A DNA stretch of 55,120 bases from Candidatus Epulonipiscium sp. Lineage in GTDB: Bacteria > Bacillota > Clostridia > Lachnospirales > JAAYNZ01. The DNA is taken from contig JAAYSE010000081.1 of the NCBI GenBank assembly GCA_012524135.1, positions 1-55,120 of the forward strand. The letters are read 5' to 3'. The notes under the pieces were generated by a model. That model was not told where the DNA came from, did not search any database, and saw only the letters and a list, made by a program, of their open reading frames with translations. This document shows, in pieces, positions 31,997 through 41,887 of this stretch. A program made the translations under genes and the position numbers. The stretch's first letter is position 1. Each line of letters starts with the position of its first letter.

Positions 31997-33475
31997 ATGG
32001 AAGATTTTAATATTTATCATGATATTTCTACACGAACAAATGGAGATATTTATTTAGGAGTAGTAGGGCCTGTGCGTACTGGAAAGTCAACTTTCATTAA
32101 ACGTTTTATGGATTTATTAGTATTACCTAATATGGATAATACATATAGTCGTGAAAGAGCTAAAGATGAAATGCCTCAAAGTGCAGCTGGAAAAACAATT
32201 ATGACAACGGAACCTAAATTTGTACCCAATGAAGCTGTTTCTATTGCATTAGAGGATAATATTGAACTTAAAGTTAGAATGATAGACTGTGTTGGTTATA
32301 TGATTCCTGGAGCTACCGGACATCTAGAAGGTGAAAATCCACGTATGGTAAATACACCTTGGTACGATCATCAAATTCCTTTTATTGAGGCAGCTGAAAT
32401 TGGAACTAAAAAAGTCATTAATGAACATTCGACTATAGGCATTGTAGTAACCACAGATGGATCGATTACAGATATTGAAAGGGAAAGTTATATTGAAGCA
32501 GAAGAAAGAGTGGTAAATGAATTAAAAGAACTCAAAAAACCTTTTGTAATGTTACTGAATACCACTCGCCCTTATGATAACAAAACAATAGAATTAAAAG
32601 AAGAATTAAGCGAAAAGTATAAAATACCTGTTTTAGCCGTAAATTGTGCACAATTAAAAGTAGAAGATATTAATCAAATGATGGAAAATGTTTTATATGA
32701 ATTTCCAATTCAAGAAATCAATATTAATACACCTAGTTGGCTAGAAACATTAGAAAATGATCATTGGTTAAAAAATCAATTTATTATTGCAGTAAAAGAA
32801 GTAGTAAAACCTATATATAAATTACGCGAAGTAAAAGAAAATCTTTTAGAATTAGAAAAGAATGAATTTGTACAAAAAATTCATTTTGAAAGAATGAATT
32901 TAGGCGAAGGTATTATTAAAATGTCTGTTGCATTAGAGGAAAAATGGTTTTATCAAATATTAAGCGAAACTACGGATATAGAAATTAAAGGTGAATACCA
33001 ATTAATATCGTTAATGAAAAAACTAGCAAATATAAAAAAAGAATATGATAAAGTAGCCTATGCATTACAAGAAGTTCGACAAAAAGGATATGGTATAGTT
33101 ACACCTGTTCTTGAAGAATTAAGTTTAGAAGAGCCTGAAATTGTAAAACAAGGGAATAGATTTGGTGTTAAATTACGCGCAAGTGCTCCAAGTATTCACT
33201 TAATAAGAGCAGATATTCAAACAGAAGTTTCACCCATTGTAGGAACAGAAAAACAAAGTGAAGAATTAGTAAATTATTTAATGAGTGAATTTGAGACAGA
33301 TCCAAAAAAAATTTGGGAATCTAATATTTTTGGTAAATCTCTTCACGAACTTGTAAATGAAGGTTTACAAAATAAATTATACCGCATGCCAGAAGATGCA
33401 CAAATGAAATTACAAGAAACATTACAAAAAATAATCAATGAAGGTAATGGTGGTTTAATTTGTATTATTTTATAA
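31997..33475 (+). CDS. spoIVA: Stage IV sporulation protein A (spore coat morphogenetic ATPase)
   Basis: DIYLGVVGPVRTGKSTFIKRFMDLLVLPN, RERAKDEMPQSAAGKTIMTTEPKFVPNEAV; C-terminus ending GGLICIIL. Confidence 0.98.
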   Translation: MEDFNIYHDISTRTNGDIYLGVVGPVRTGKSTFIKRFMDLLVLPNMDNTYSRERAKDEMPQSAAGKTIMTTEPKFVPNEAVSIALEDNIELKVRMIDCVGYMIPGATGHLEGENPRMVNTPWYDHQIPFIEAAEIGTKKVINEHSTIGIVVTTDGSITDIERESYIEAEERVVNELKELKKPFVMLLNTTRPYDNKTIELKEELSEKYKIPVLAVNCAQLKVEDINQMMENVLYEFPIQEININTPSWLETLENDHWLKNQFIIAVKEVVKPIYKLREVKENLLELEKNEFVQKIHFERMNLGEGIIKMSVALEEKWFYQILSETTDIEIKGEYQLISLMKKLANIKKEYDKVAYALQEVRQKGYGIVTPVLEELSLEEPEIVKQGNRFGVKLRASAPSIHLIRADIQTEVSPIVGTEKQSEELVNYLMSEFETDPKKIWESNIFGKSLHELVNEGLQNKLYRMPEDAQMKLQETLQKIINEGNGGLICIIL

Positions 33476-33487
33476 AAATAATATGTA

Positions 33488-33515
33488 AGGCATCTCGATT
33501 ATAGAGATGCTTTTA
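33488..33515 (+). terminator. Rho-independent terminator after spoIVA
   Basis: gcatctc-gattata-gagatgc plus tttta. Confidence 0.65.
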
Positions 33516-33657
33516 TATTTTAAAATTGTAAAATACTTAAGGTATTTATTAGTATTAAAATAAAATGATATATTTTTATATTTTAAAGATCCTTGTATAT
33601 CCATTAAAAACATTGTATGATAGTAAGAAGATTAAAAATATATGAGGTGTCTTTATA

Positions 33658-35127
33658 ATGGAGCCAAGTGCAAGAAAAAAACAAAAAAGAAAATTTAAAA
33701 AATCAAACAATCGTATTTATATTGGTTTTTTTGTTTTTATATCTTTATTATTTTACCTTTTAGGTTCTATTTGGACATTAGCAAAAAAACCTATTGTTCC
33801 TGTAGAAATTGCAAATAAGGGAATCATTGAAAAAAAATGTTCTACAGAAGGATTAATTATAAGAAACGAATATGTTCTTCCTAGTCCAACTAGTGGTATT
33901 ATAAAATATTTTTATACAGAAGGAGAAAAAGTAAGTAAAAATAGTCTTGTAGGTGCTACACAAGATGAAGAATTTTTTAATATTATAAAACAACAATTAG
34001 AACAAATTGAAAAAAATATACAAAAAATACAGGAAGAACGAAGAGATATTACATGGTTTCAAAAAGATATTCAACAATTAAACCATAAAATTATAACTAT
34101 TCTTTCTGAGCAAAATCAATGGTTGAAAGAAAAAGGTGATTTTTATGCAGTATATTCTGTAAAAGATCAGATCCAACACTATATTGATCAAAGAAATCAA
34201 TTATTTATTTTAGAACCTAAAGGACGTTTAAAGGATTTAGTAACTGAAAAAATGAATTATGAAAATCAACTACAAAAAAATAGTCATGTAATATCTACTC
34301 CTATTAGTGGTTTAGTTTCTTTTCAAATTGATGGTTTTGAAAACCTTACTATTGACAATATTGCACTGGAACATTTTGATAATAAAATAGATTCCTTACA
34401 ATTAGATAACGAAACAGATCAAAATATCTCTAATATCAAAATAGTAGAAGATACTTCTTGGTATATTGCAGCTTTATTTCCTAAAGAAACTATACAAGAT
34501 TGGGAAGTTGGAAAACAAATCTCCTTGTTTTTCCCTCAAAAAAATTATTTGGAAATTCCTTTTATTATTGATACAATAAAACAAGTAGAGGAAAAAATTA
34601 TTGTTATTTTTCGAGCGCATGAATATATGCACTTGTTCTTAAATGAACGTTTGATTGATGTAGAAGTATCTTTAGAACATTACGAAGGATTAAAAGTTTC
34701 TAATAGTGCTATTGTGGAAAAAAGTTTTTTAAAAATTCCTAGACAATGTTTAATTCAAAGCAATAAAGAACAAGGAGTTATTCGTATCATAGAAGATGAA
34801 TCTATATTTCTACCTATTACTATATCATATGAAGATGAACAATATGTCTATATACCTACTAACAATGAATTACGACAATATGATATAATTATAATACAAA
34901 AGGGTGAACAACAAGAAAAATATACTATTGATCAAGTAGATACATCGTATGGTGTATATATAGCGAATCAAGGTTTTGCAAAGTTTAAAAAAATAAAGAT
35001 ATTAGGTAAAAATCAAGATTACACTATTATTGATGATGGAACTTCTTATGGTGTGCAAATGTATGATCGTATTATATTAGATGCGAATCAAGTGAAAGAA
35101 GGACAATTTTTACATAAATCATTATAG
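33658..35127 (+). CDS. HlyD-like membrane-anchored protein (barrel-sandwich/biotinyl-lipoyl-like), positionally linked to the ylm cluster
   Basis: N-terminal TM, IIRNEYVLPSPTSGIIKYFYTEGEKVSKNSLVG lipoyl-like half, coiled coil, STPISGLVSFQIDGFE second half. Confidence 0.75.
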   Translation: MEPSARKKQKRKFKKSNNRIYIGFFVFISLLFYLLGSIWTLAKKPIVPVEIANKGIIEKKCSTEGLIIRNEYVLPSPTSGIIKYFYTEGEKVSKNSLVGATQDEEFFNIIKQQLEQIEKNIQKIQEERRDITWFQKDIQQLNHKIITILSEQNQWLKEKGDFYAVYSVKDQIQHYIDQRNQLFILEPKGRLKDLVTEKMNYENQLQKNSHVISTPISGLVSFQIDGFENLTIDNIALEHFDNKIDSLQLDNETDQNISNIKIVEDTSWYIAALFPKETIQDWEVGKQISLFFPQKNYLEIPFIIDTIKQVEEKIIVIFRAHEYMHLFLNERLIDVEVSLEHYEGLKVSNSAIVEKSFLKIPRQCLIQSNKEQGVIRIIEDESIFLPITISYEDEQYVYIPTNNELRQYDIIIIQKGEQQEKYTIDQVDTSYGVYIANQGFAKFKKIKILGKNQDYTIIDDGTSYGVQMYDRIILDANQVKEGQFLHKSL

Positions 35128-35142
35128 TAGAAGGTGATATAA

Positions 35143-35853
35143 GTGGATCAATTAGAAAAGAATATTGCAATTATTCAAGAAAATATAAAAAAGGCTGCAA
35201 AAAAGTCGGGTAGAACAATAAAAGATATTAATATTGTAGGAGTAACTAAAACAGTTCCCGTTGAGCGTATTAAACAATCAGTACAATATGGTATTATAGA
35301 TATAGGTGAAAACAAAGCACAAGAATTAATGGCAAAATATGATGAATGTAAAGAATTAGTGAATTGGCATTTTATTGGACATCTTCAACGCAACAAAGTA
35401 AAATATATTATTGATAAAGTAAAACTAATACATTCTGTTGATAGCTACCGATTAGCTAAACAAATTAATAAAGAGGCCTATAAACATTCAAAAATTATGG
35501 ATATTTTATTACAGGTAAATATTGCTCAAGAAAAAAGCAAATATGGTATGAGTGAAGAAGAATTATATAATTCTCTTTCGTTATATGCCCAATTACCTTA
35601 TGTACGCATAAAAGGATTGATGGCTATTCCACCTCATTCGGATAATCCAGAATGTAACAGGAAATATTTTCGTAAAATGAATCAATTGTTTATTGACATA
35701 AAACAAAAAAACATTGATAATATACATATGGAATTTCTTTCTATGGGAATGACTAATGATTATTCAATAGCCATTGAAGAAGGAGCAACAATGGTTCGTA
35801 TTGGTTCTGGTATATATGGAAAACGTACCTATAATATTAAGGAGGGAAAGTAA
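35143..35853 (+). CDS. yggS: YggS/YlmE family PLP homeostasis protein
   Basis: IVGVTKTVPVERI, GENKAQELMAKYDEC, WHFIGHLQRNKVKYI, LSMGMTNDYSIAIEEGATMVRIGSGIYG. Confidence 0.97.
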   Translation: MDQLEKNIAIIQENIKKAAKKSGRTIKDINIVGVTKTVPVERIKQSVQYGIIDIGENKAQELMAKYDECKELVNWHFIGHLQRNKVKYIIDKVKLIHSVDSYRLAKQINKEAYKHSKIMDILLQVNIAQEKSKYGMSEEELYNSLSLYAQLPYVRIKGLMAIPPHSDNPECNRKYFRKMNQLFIDIKQKNIDNIHMEFLSMGMTNDYSIAIEEGATMVRIGSGIYGKRTYNIKEGK

Positions 35854-36306
35854 TTGGCCAAGCTGTTTGATAAAGTAATGAATGCTATGGGACTAGGGGA
35901 TTTAGAAGAATATGAAGAGGAATTTGAGGAGGAAACAGTTGAGCCTGAAATTTCTCCTATTCGAACGGTTCGCCGTAATAACTCAAAAATTGTTAATATC
36001 CATACTAATGTTCAAATGGAGGTAATTGTAACAAATCCGGAATCATATGAAGAGGCACAAGAAGTTTGTGATCATATTCGTGCTAAAAAACCTGTTGTTA
36101 TTAATTTAGAAAATCTAGATCATGAAATAGCTCAAAGAATTATGGATTTTGCAAGTGGTGCCTGCTATGTATTAGATGGTAATATTCAAAGAATAACCCA
36201 TAATATTTTTATTATTGCACCTGAAAATGTAGATATTTCTAGTGATATTAGAGAAGAATTACAAACAAAAGGAATTATTTTGCCTTGGATGCATGATGTA
36301 AAATAA
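35854..36306 (+). CDS. sepF: Cell division protein SepF (TTG start)
   Basis: VMNAMGLGDLEEYEEE; KPVVINLENLDHEIAQRIMDFASGACYVLDGNIQRI. Confidence 0.96.
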   Translation: MAKLFDKVMNAMGLGDLEEYEEEFEEETVEPEISPIRTVRRNNSKIVNIHTNVQMEVIVTNPESYEEAQEVCDHIRAKKPVVINLENLDHEIAQRIMDFASGACYVLDGNIQRITHNIFIIAPENVDISSDIREELQTKGIILPWMHDVK

Positions 36307-36321
36307 TAATGGAGGCATAGA

Positions 36322-36609
36322 ATGAATACTATTTTACTACAATCAATTGATTGGTTCTTTCAATTATTAAATATTTTAATTTTAATACGGGTGCTTTTAT
36401 CATGGTTCCCTATATCACCTAATAATCCTTTAGTAGCACTATTATACAATTTAACAGAACCTATCCTAGGTCCTATTAGATACTTACTTGAAAAGTCTAT
36501 TTTTGGCGGTAGAGGTATGATATTAGACTTTTCTCCTATTATTGCTATGTTTGTACTACAAGCAATAAGATCAATATTGATAATAATAGTTACTGGGTTG
36601 ATTATATAG
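36322..36609 (+). CDS. ylmG: YggT/YlmG family membrane protein
   Basis: LIRVLLSWFPISPNNPLVALLYNLTEPILGPIRYLL. Confidence 0.94.
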   Translation: MNTILLQSIDWFFQLLNILILIRVLLSWFPISPNNPLVALLYNLTEPILGPIRYLLEKSIFGGRGMILDFSPIIAMFVLQAIRSILIIIVTGLII

Positions 36610-36620
36610 GAGGATTTATC

Positions 36621-37412
36621 TTGGATATAGAAAATATTTTAAAATCCTTTAAACAGCCTGAAGATAAGCTTTTTATTCAAAAAGTCTTAGATCAGGCTTA
36701 TTTATGTTTGAAAAATCATATATATACTTTTACAGACTTTATTGATATGCATCAATATGGACAAGTAATGAAAATTATCAATCAATTACCTTCTGATTTA
36801 TCATATCAATGTTTTGGTGGATATGATAATGCAGAAAGAAAAATGATAGGATTTTCTCCTTTTTATCTTTCTTTAGAAGTAAATGATTTTCCTATTCAAG
36901 CATTAGAATTTCAAAACCGCTCTGCAACACATTATAAAATGTCACATCGTGATTATTTAGGTGTAATAATTAAAACTGGTATTGATCGCAGCAAAATAGG
37001 AGATATATTAGTTAAAAATGATGGTGCTATTGTTTTCTTAAACCAAAGTATAAGTTCGTTTATTCAATTTAATGTTACTAAAGTTGGAAAATGCGCAGTA
37101 CAATTAAAGCCTCTTGACTTAGATAAGATATCCATTCCAAAACCAAAAGTAAAAGAAATTCATGCTTCTGTTGCATCATTACGGGTTGATGCTTTACTGA
37201 GTTCAGGATTTTCTATTTCTCGAGGAAAAGCTGTGCAATTTATTAAAAGACAAAAAGTATTTAAAAATTGGATACTTGTAGAAAATCCAGCAGAAAATGT
37301 ACAAATAAATGACATTCTTACTTTACGTGGTTTAGGACGAATTAAATTAGTTTACATAGGAAATAAAACAAGAAAAAATAGAATACATGTTACTATTTAT
37401 CGTTATGTATAG
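36621..37412 (+). CDS. ylmH: S4-domain RNA-binding protein YlmH
   Basis: S4 domain LRVDALLSSGFSISRGKAVQFIKRQKVFKNW; synteny sepF-ylmG-ylmH-divIVA. Confidence 0.95.
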   Translation: MDIENILKSFKQPEDKLFIQKVLDQAYLCLKNHIYTFTDFIDMHQYGQVMKIINQLPSDLSYQCFGGYDNAERKMIGFSPFYLSLEVNDFPIQALEFQNRSATHYKMSHRDYLGVIIKTGIDRSKIGDILVKNDGAIVFLNQSISSFIQFNVTKVGKCAVQLKPLDLDKISIPKPKVKEIHASVASLRVDALLSSGFSISRGKAVQFIKRQKVFKNWILVENPAENVQINDILTLRGLGRIKLVYIGNKTRKNRIHVTIYRYV

Positions 37413-37424
37413 GAGGTTTATACT

Positions 37425-37925
37425 ATGTTAACTCCATTAGATATTGAATCTAAAGAATTTAAGCGTGCTCCTTTAGGGTATTCAATGAATGAAGTAGATC
37501 GATTTTTAGATGAAGTTATTCTTCAATATGAAAAATTATATCGAGAAAATATCGATTTAAAAGATAAAATGGTTGTATTAAATGAAAGAATTCAAAATTA
37601 TAAAGCAATGGAACAAACATTAAAAAACACTTTATTATTAGCAGAAAAAACGTCAGAAGAACTAAAAAATTCTGCTTATCAAAAAAGTGAACATATTATA
37701 AAAGAGGCTGAATTAAAATCTTATGAATTAATTCAACAGGCACAAGATGAAGTTCTTGTTGTAGAACAACATATTGGGCAACTAAAAAAACAATATGAAT
37801 CTACAAAAATCCAATTTAAACATTTTTTACAAACTCAATTAGATCTTCTTAATCAAGATAATACTTTTAAAATAAATCTTCTTGATGAAAATATAAAAGC
37901 AACTCATTCACAAAAGGAGTCATGA
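37425..37925 (+). CDS. divIVA: DivIVA domain protein
   Basis: LTPLDIESKEFKRAPLGYSMNEVDRFLDEVILQYEKLY plus coiled coil. Confidence 0.96.
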   Translation: MLTPLDIESKEFKRAPLGYSMNEVDRFLDEVILQYEKLYRENIDLKDKMVVLNERIQNYKAMEQTLKNTLLLAEKTSEELKNSAYQKSEHIIKEAELKSYELIQQAQDEVLVVEQHIGQLKKQYESTKIQFKHFLQTQLDLLNQDNTFKINLLDENIKATHSQKES

Positions 37926-37927
37926 TA

Positions 37928-39016
37928 ATGGATAAAATATATGTGAATGGTCAACAAGCATCTTATCCTATTTATTTTGCAAAAGACTTTAGTTTTCTTT
38001 TAGACATCTTAGAAAAAACAGGATTTTTTAATCAAAAAATATGTATTGTTACAGATAAAAATGTAGATCATTACTATGGAAATCAATTATTATCATTATT
38101 ACAAACAAAATATAATGTAGTCTATAAATATGTATTTGCTCCTGGTGAAGAGAATAAAAATTTGAAAACTATTTATAATATGTATGATTTTTTCTTAAAA
38201 AAGCAATTGGATCGACAATCATTAATTATCGCTCTAGGTGGTGGAGTGGTTGGAGATATGGCTGGTTATGCAGCTGCTACCTTTATGCGTGGTATTTCTT
38301 TTATACAAATTCCTACATCTCTTTTATCACAAGTAGATAGTAGTGTAGGCGGAAAAGTAGGAGTTGATTTTCAAAAGCACAAAAATATTATTGGTTCTTT
38401 TTATCAACCTTCTTTTGTCTATATTAATATTTCAACTTTACAAACTTTACCTAACCGTGAATTACATGCTGGAATGGCAGAAGTGATTAAACATGGTTTA
38501 ATTTTAGATCCTCGATATTATGAATATGTAAAACTACATACAAAGGATATTTTACAACTTCATTTAGATACTTTAACAAAAATAGTTCGTCGTTCTTGTG
38601 AATTAAAAACTTTTATTGTGAATCAGGATGAAAAGGAAACAGGAATACGGGAAATTTTAAATTTTGGTCATACTTTTGGTCATGCCATTGAAACTTTACT
38701 GAATTTTAAATTACTTCATGGTGAATGTATATCTATAGGTATACTAGGTGCTGCTTACTTATCGTATCAATTAGGAAATATATCTATCCAAAATGTTCAT
38801 GATATTAAAGAAACATTGCTTTCTTATTCATTGCCAATTTATATTAATAGTATGAATAAAGATCAATTATATCAACAACTTTTTTTAGATAAAAAGGTCA
38901 AACAAAGTCAGTTGCATTTTGTTTTATTATCAGAAATAGGGAAATCTTTTTCCACTCCTGATGTATCAAAATCAGCAATTTATTCGGCAATAAATTATAT
39001 ATGTAAAACAAATTAA
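37928..39016 (+). CDS. aroB: 3-dehydroquinate synthase; start probably second ATG 37928
   Basis: LALGGGVVGDMAGYAAATFMRGI-like, QIPTSLLSQVDSSVGGKVGVD, NFGHTFGHAIE, HGECISIG. Confidence 0.97.
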   Translation: MDKIYVNGQQASYPIYFAKDFSFLLDILEKTGFFNQKICIVTDKNVDHYYGNQLLSLLQTKYNVVYKYVFAPGEENKNLKTIYNMYDFFLKKQLDRQSLIIALGGGVVGDMAGYAAATFMRGISFIQIPTSLLSQVDSSVGGKVGVDFQKHKNIIGSFYQPSFVYINISTLQTLPNRELHAGMAEVIKHGLILDPRYYEYVKLHTKDILQLHLDTLTKIVRRSCELKTFIVNQDEKETGIREILNFGHTFGHAIETLLNFKLLHGECISIGILGAAYLSYQLGNISIQNVHDIKETLLSYSLPIYINSMNKDQLYQQLFLDKKVKQSQLHFVLLSEIGKSFSTPDVSKSAIYSAINYICKTN

Positions 39017-39111
39017 TCATTATATATTTTCATATTTTGCCTATAAACTATTGTCATGTTTCTATAATTTTTACATATCCTAAGAATATTATTATTTTTA
39101 GGAGGAGTACT

Positions 39112-39678
39112 ATGCAACAAAAACAGTTAAAATATTTAACTAAACTATTGCTAAAACAAAAAAAAGAAATAGAAAAACAAGTTCAGGAATTTTCTACTAC
39201 ATGGATAAATGAACTTTCTTTATATGATAATCATCCTGCTGATATTGCATCTGAAACATATGAAATGGATAAAGAACGAACTCTTTACAACCATCAAAAA
39301 CGTGTTTTAGAAAAAATAAGAGAAAGTATTAAACAAATTAATTGTGGAACCTATGGTATTTGTAAAGTCTGTAAACAAGAGATACCTTTTGAAAGATTAG
39401 AAATAATACCTTATACCAATCTATGTTTTTTTTGTGCAAAAGAAACTAAATTTAAAGGACCTATAGATATAAAAAGATATCCTAATAAACGTACTCTTAC
39501 AAACCCTGATTTGGAATTTGTACAAAAATTACAATCGTATGGTTCCTCTGATAATATGCAGGATGTTATAGGCATGGAAGATTATGAAGACTTTTATGAA
39601 CAATATGATTTACAACATGAAGAAGATCCTATTGAGAAAATTTCTAATGAGGATTATAAAAAACAATTATATGATTAA
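39112..39678 (+). CDS. TraR/DksA (YteA-like) C4 zinc finger protein; start ATG 39112
   Basis: DNHPADIASETYEMDKERTL; GTYGICKVCKQEIPFERLEIIPYTNLCFFCAKE zinc finger; RBS ggagga fits 39112. Confidence 0.9.
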   Translation: MQQKQLKYLTKLLLKQKKEIEKQVQEFSTTWINELSLYDNHPADIASETYEMDKERTLYNHQKRVLEKIRESIKQINCGTYGICKVCKQEIPFERLEIIPYTNLCFFCAKETKFKGPIDIKRYPNKRTLTNPDLEFVQKLQSYGSSDNMQDVIGMEDYEDFYEQYDLQHEEDPIEKISNEDYKKQLYD

Positions 39679-39731
39679 TGTTTTAAATTTATAAAACAAA
39701 ACTATGCTAATAGCATTAAAGGGAGAGAAAT

Positions 39732-40205
39732 ATGATAGGAGTATTTACAATCATTATTGTTTTTCTAGTGGCTATTGATCAAATTACAAAGTATCTAGCC
39801 CGTATTTATTTAAAACCTTTGGGAACAATCCCTTGTATACCTGATATTTTTCATTTGACTTTTGTGGAAAACCGTGGAGCTGCATTTGGAATACTACAAA
39901 ATAAAACTTGGTTTTTTATTATTATAACTATATTTATTTTAATGGGTATGATTTATTATTATAATATGTTACCTTCTACACCAAAATATAAATGGATTCG
40001 TATATCTTTTATTTTAATTATTGCAGGAGCTATTGGTAATTTAATTGATAGGATAAAACAAGGATATGTAATTGATTTTTTTGACTTTCGTCTTATTCAA
40101 TTTCCTGTATTCAATGTAGCAGATTGTTATGTTGTTGTTGGAACCTTTTTATTGGCTTACTTATTATTATTTGTAATAGAAGAAATACCTATGGAAAAGG
40201 AATAA
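39732..40205 (+). CDS. lspA: Lipoprotein signal peptidase II
   Basis: VAIDQITKYLA, FVENRGAAFGIL, GAIGNLIDRI, GYVIDFFDF, FPVFNVADCYVVVG. Confidence 0.97.
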   Translation: MIGVFTIIIVFLVAIDQITKYLARIYLKPLGTIPCIPDIFHLTFVENRGAAFGILQNKTWFFIIITIFILMGMIYYYNMLPSTPKYKWIRISFILIIAGAIGNLIDRIKQGYVIDFFDFRLIQFPVFNVADCYVVVGTFLLAYLLLFVIEEIPMEKE

Positions 40206-40211
40206 AATAAT

Positions 40212-41138
40212 ATGAATATATATACTTTTACTGTTTCTGATCAATATATAAATATACGTTTAGATCTTTTTTTATCTCAGCAACTACCTCAATACTCGAG
40301 ATCCTTTTTACAAAAATTGATTACTGATAAAAATATCTTGGTTAATGATAAAAAAACTAAAAGTAATTATAAATTACGTATAAATGATTTTGTGAAAGTA
40401 ACTATACCTTGCCCACAAAAGCTTATACTTAAAAGTGAAAATATTGATTTAAATATTATTTATGAAGATAACGATATTATTATTATCAATAAACCTCAAA
40501 ATATGGTTGTACATCCATCTAAAGGTCATTCTGTTGGTACTTTAGTAAATGGATTATTATATCATTATGGTAATAATCTTTCAACATGGAATGAGGATCC
40601 TTTGCGACCGGGTATTGTACATCGCATTGATAAAAATACTTCAGGAATACTTGTTGTTGCTAAAAATAATATAGCACATCAAAAACTGATACAACAAATT
40701 CAAAATCACACCATGACACGTATTTATCATACTATTGTTCTTCACAATATTAAAAATGACGAAGGAACGATTGATACATTAATAGATAGGCATCCCATTA
40801 ATCGAAAAAAAAGAGCAGTAGTTTCAGCACAAGGTAGAAGGGCTATTACTCATTATAAAGTTCTAGAACGTTTTGGACAGTATACTTATGTACAGACTCG
40901 TTTAGAAACAGGACGAACTCATCAAATTCGTGTTCATATGGCTTATATAGGACATCCTATCTTAGGAGATGTGATATATGGCCCAGGATCCATGCACTTT
41001 AATTTACAGGGACAAGTGCTCCATGCTAAATCTTTAGGCTTTATACATCCTTCTACCAATCAATATATGGAATTTGAAACTCCATTACCTATTTATTTTC
41101 AGGAAGTCTTACAATGGTTACGAAAAACATCGAAATAA
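40212..41138 (+). CDS. RluA/RluD-family 23S rRNA pseudouridine synthase (YlyB-like)
   Basis: INKPQNMVVHPSKGH, RPGIVHRIDKNTSGILVVAK, RLETGRTHQIRVHMAYIGHPILGD. Confidence 0.95.
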   Translation: MNIYTFTVSDQYINIRLDLFLSQQLPQYSRSFLQKLITDKNILVNDKKTKSNYKLRINDFVKVTIPCPQKLILKSENIDLNIIYEDNDIIIINKPQNMVVHPSKGHSVGTLVNGLLYHYGNNLSTWNEDPLRPGIVHRIDKNTSGILVVAKNNIAHQKLIQQIQNHTMTRIYHTIVLHNIKNDEGTIDTLIDRHPINRKKRAVVSAQGRRAITHYKVLERFGQYTYVQTRLETGRTHQIRVHMAYIGHPILGDVIYGPGSMHFNLQGQVLHAKSLGFIHPSTNQYMEFETPLPIYFQEVLQWLRKTSK

Positions 41139-41196
41139 ATCTAGACAAAGATTTCTTTTTATGATACAGTATTTACGGATTAATAAAATATAGTTC

Positions 41197-41308
41197 CTTT
41201 AAGTTAGTCCAGAGAGACTAGTAAGGAGAAAAATTACTTTGTATATGGGGATCTTTGGGTCTTTATGTATTAAAATATAAAACTTCTTACAGTCATGTAA
41301 GAAGTTTT
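41197..41308 (+). promoter_or_regulatory. PyrR-dependent attenuator: PyrR-binding loop (41197-41226) and intrinsic terminator (41279-41308)
   Basis: cctttaagttagtccagagagactagtaagg matches the PyrR binding-loop signature (TCCAGAGAGRCT..AAGG); terminator aaaacttcttac-agtcat-gtaagaagtttt; sits directly before pyrR. Confidence 0.9.
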
Positions 41309-41330
41309 TATTTTGTAAAGGAGAATAAAA

Positions 41331-41867
41331 ATGGCAATAAAAAAAGAAATTATGGATGAAAAAGCAATTCAACGTGCATTAACTCGTATTTCTCATGAAA
41401 TAATTGAAAAGAATAAAGGAGTTGAAAATGTAGTATTATTAGGAATAAAAACACGTGGAGTACCTTTGGCTTATCGAATTGCTAATAAAATTCAAGAAGT
41501 CGAAAATATAAACGTTCCTGTTGATATTTTAGACATTACTTTTTACAGAGATGACTTAGAAAAACGCTCATCTCAACCTATTGTACATAACAAATTGGCA
41601 GTAAATATTCAAGGTAAAACAATTGTATTAGTAGATGATGTTATTTTCACAGGAAGAACCTGTCGAGCTGCTTTAGATGCAGTAATGGATGCTGGACGGC
41701 CTGAATATATTCAACTTGCAGTATTAATTGATCGTGGACATCGTGAACTACCTTTACGTCCCGATTTTGTAGGTAAAAATGTACCTACTTCTAAAAAAGA
41801 AATAGTACATGTTTTATTACAAGAACATGATGGTGAAGATTGTGTTGTACTAGAAAAATCTTTATAA
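41331..41867 (+). CDS. pyrR: Bifunctional pyr operon regulator / uracil phosphoribosyltransferase PyrR
   Basis: [48 protein letters not shown]. Confidence 0.97.
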   Translation: MAIKKEIMDEKAIQRALTRISHEIIEKNKGVENVVLLGIKTRGVPLAYRIANKIQEVENINVPVDILDITFYRDDLEKRSSQPIVHNKLAVNIQGKTIVLVDDVIFTGRTCRAALDAVMDAGRPEYIQLAVLIDRGHRELPLRPDFVGKNVPTSKKEIVHVLLQEHDGEDCVVLEKSL

Positions 41868-41887
41868 AATTTAAGGAGGATGTACAA

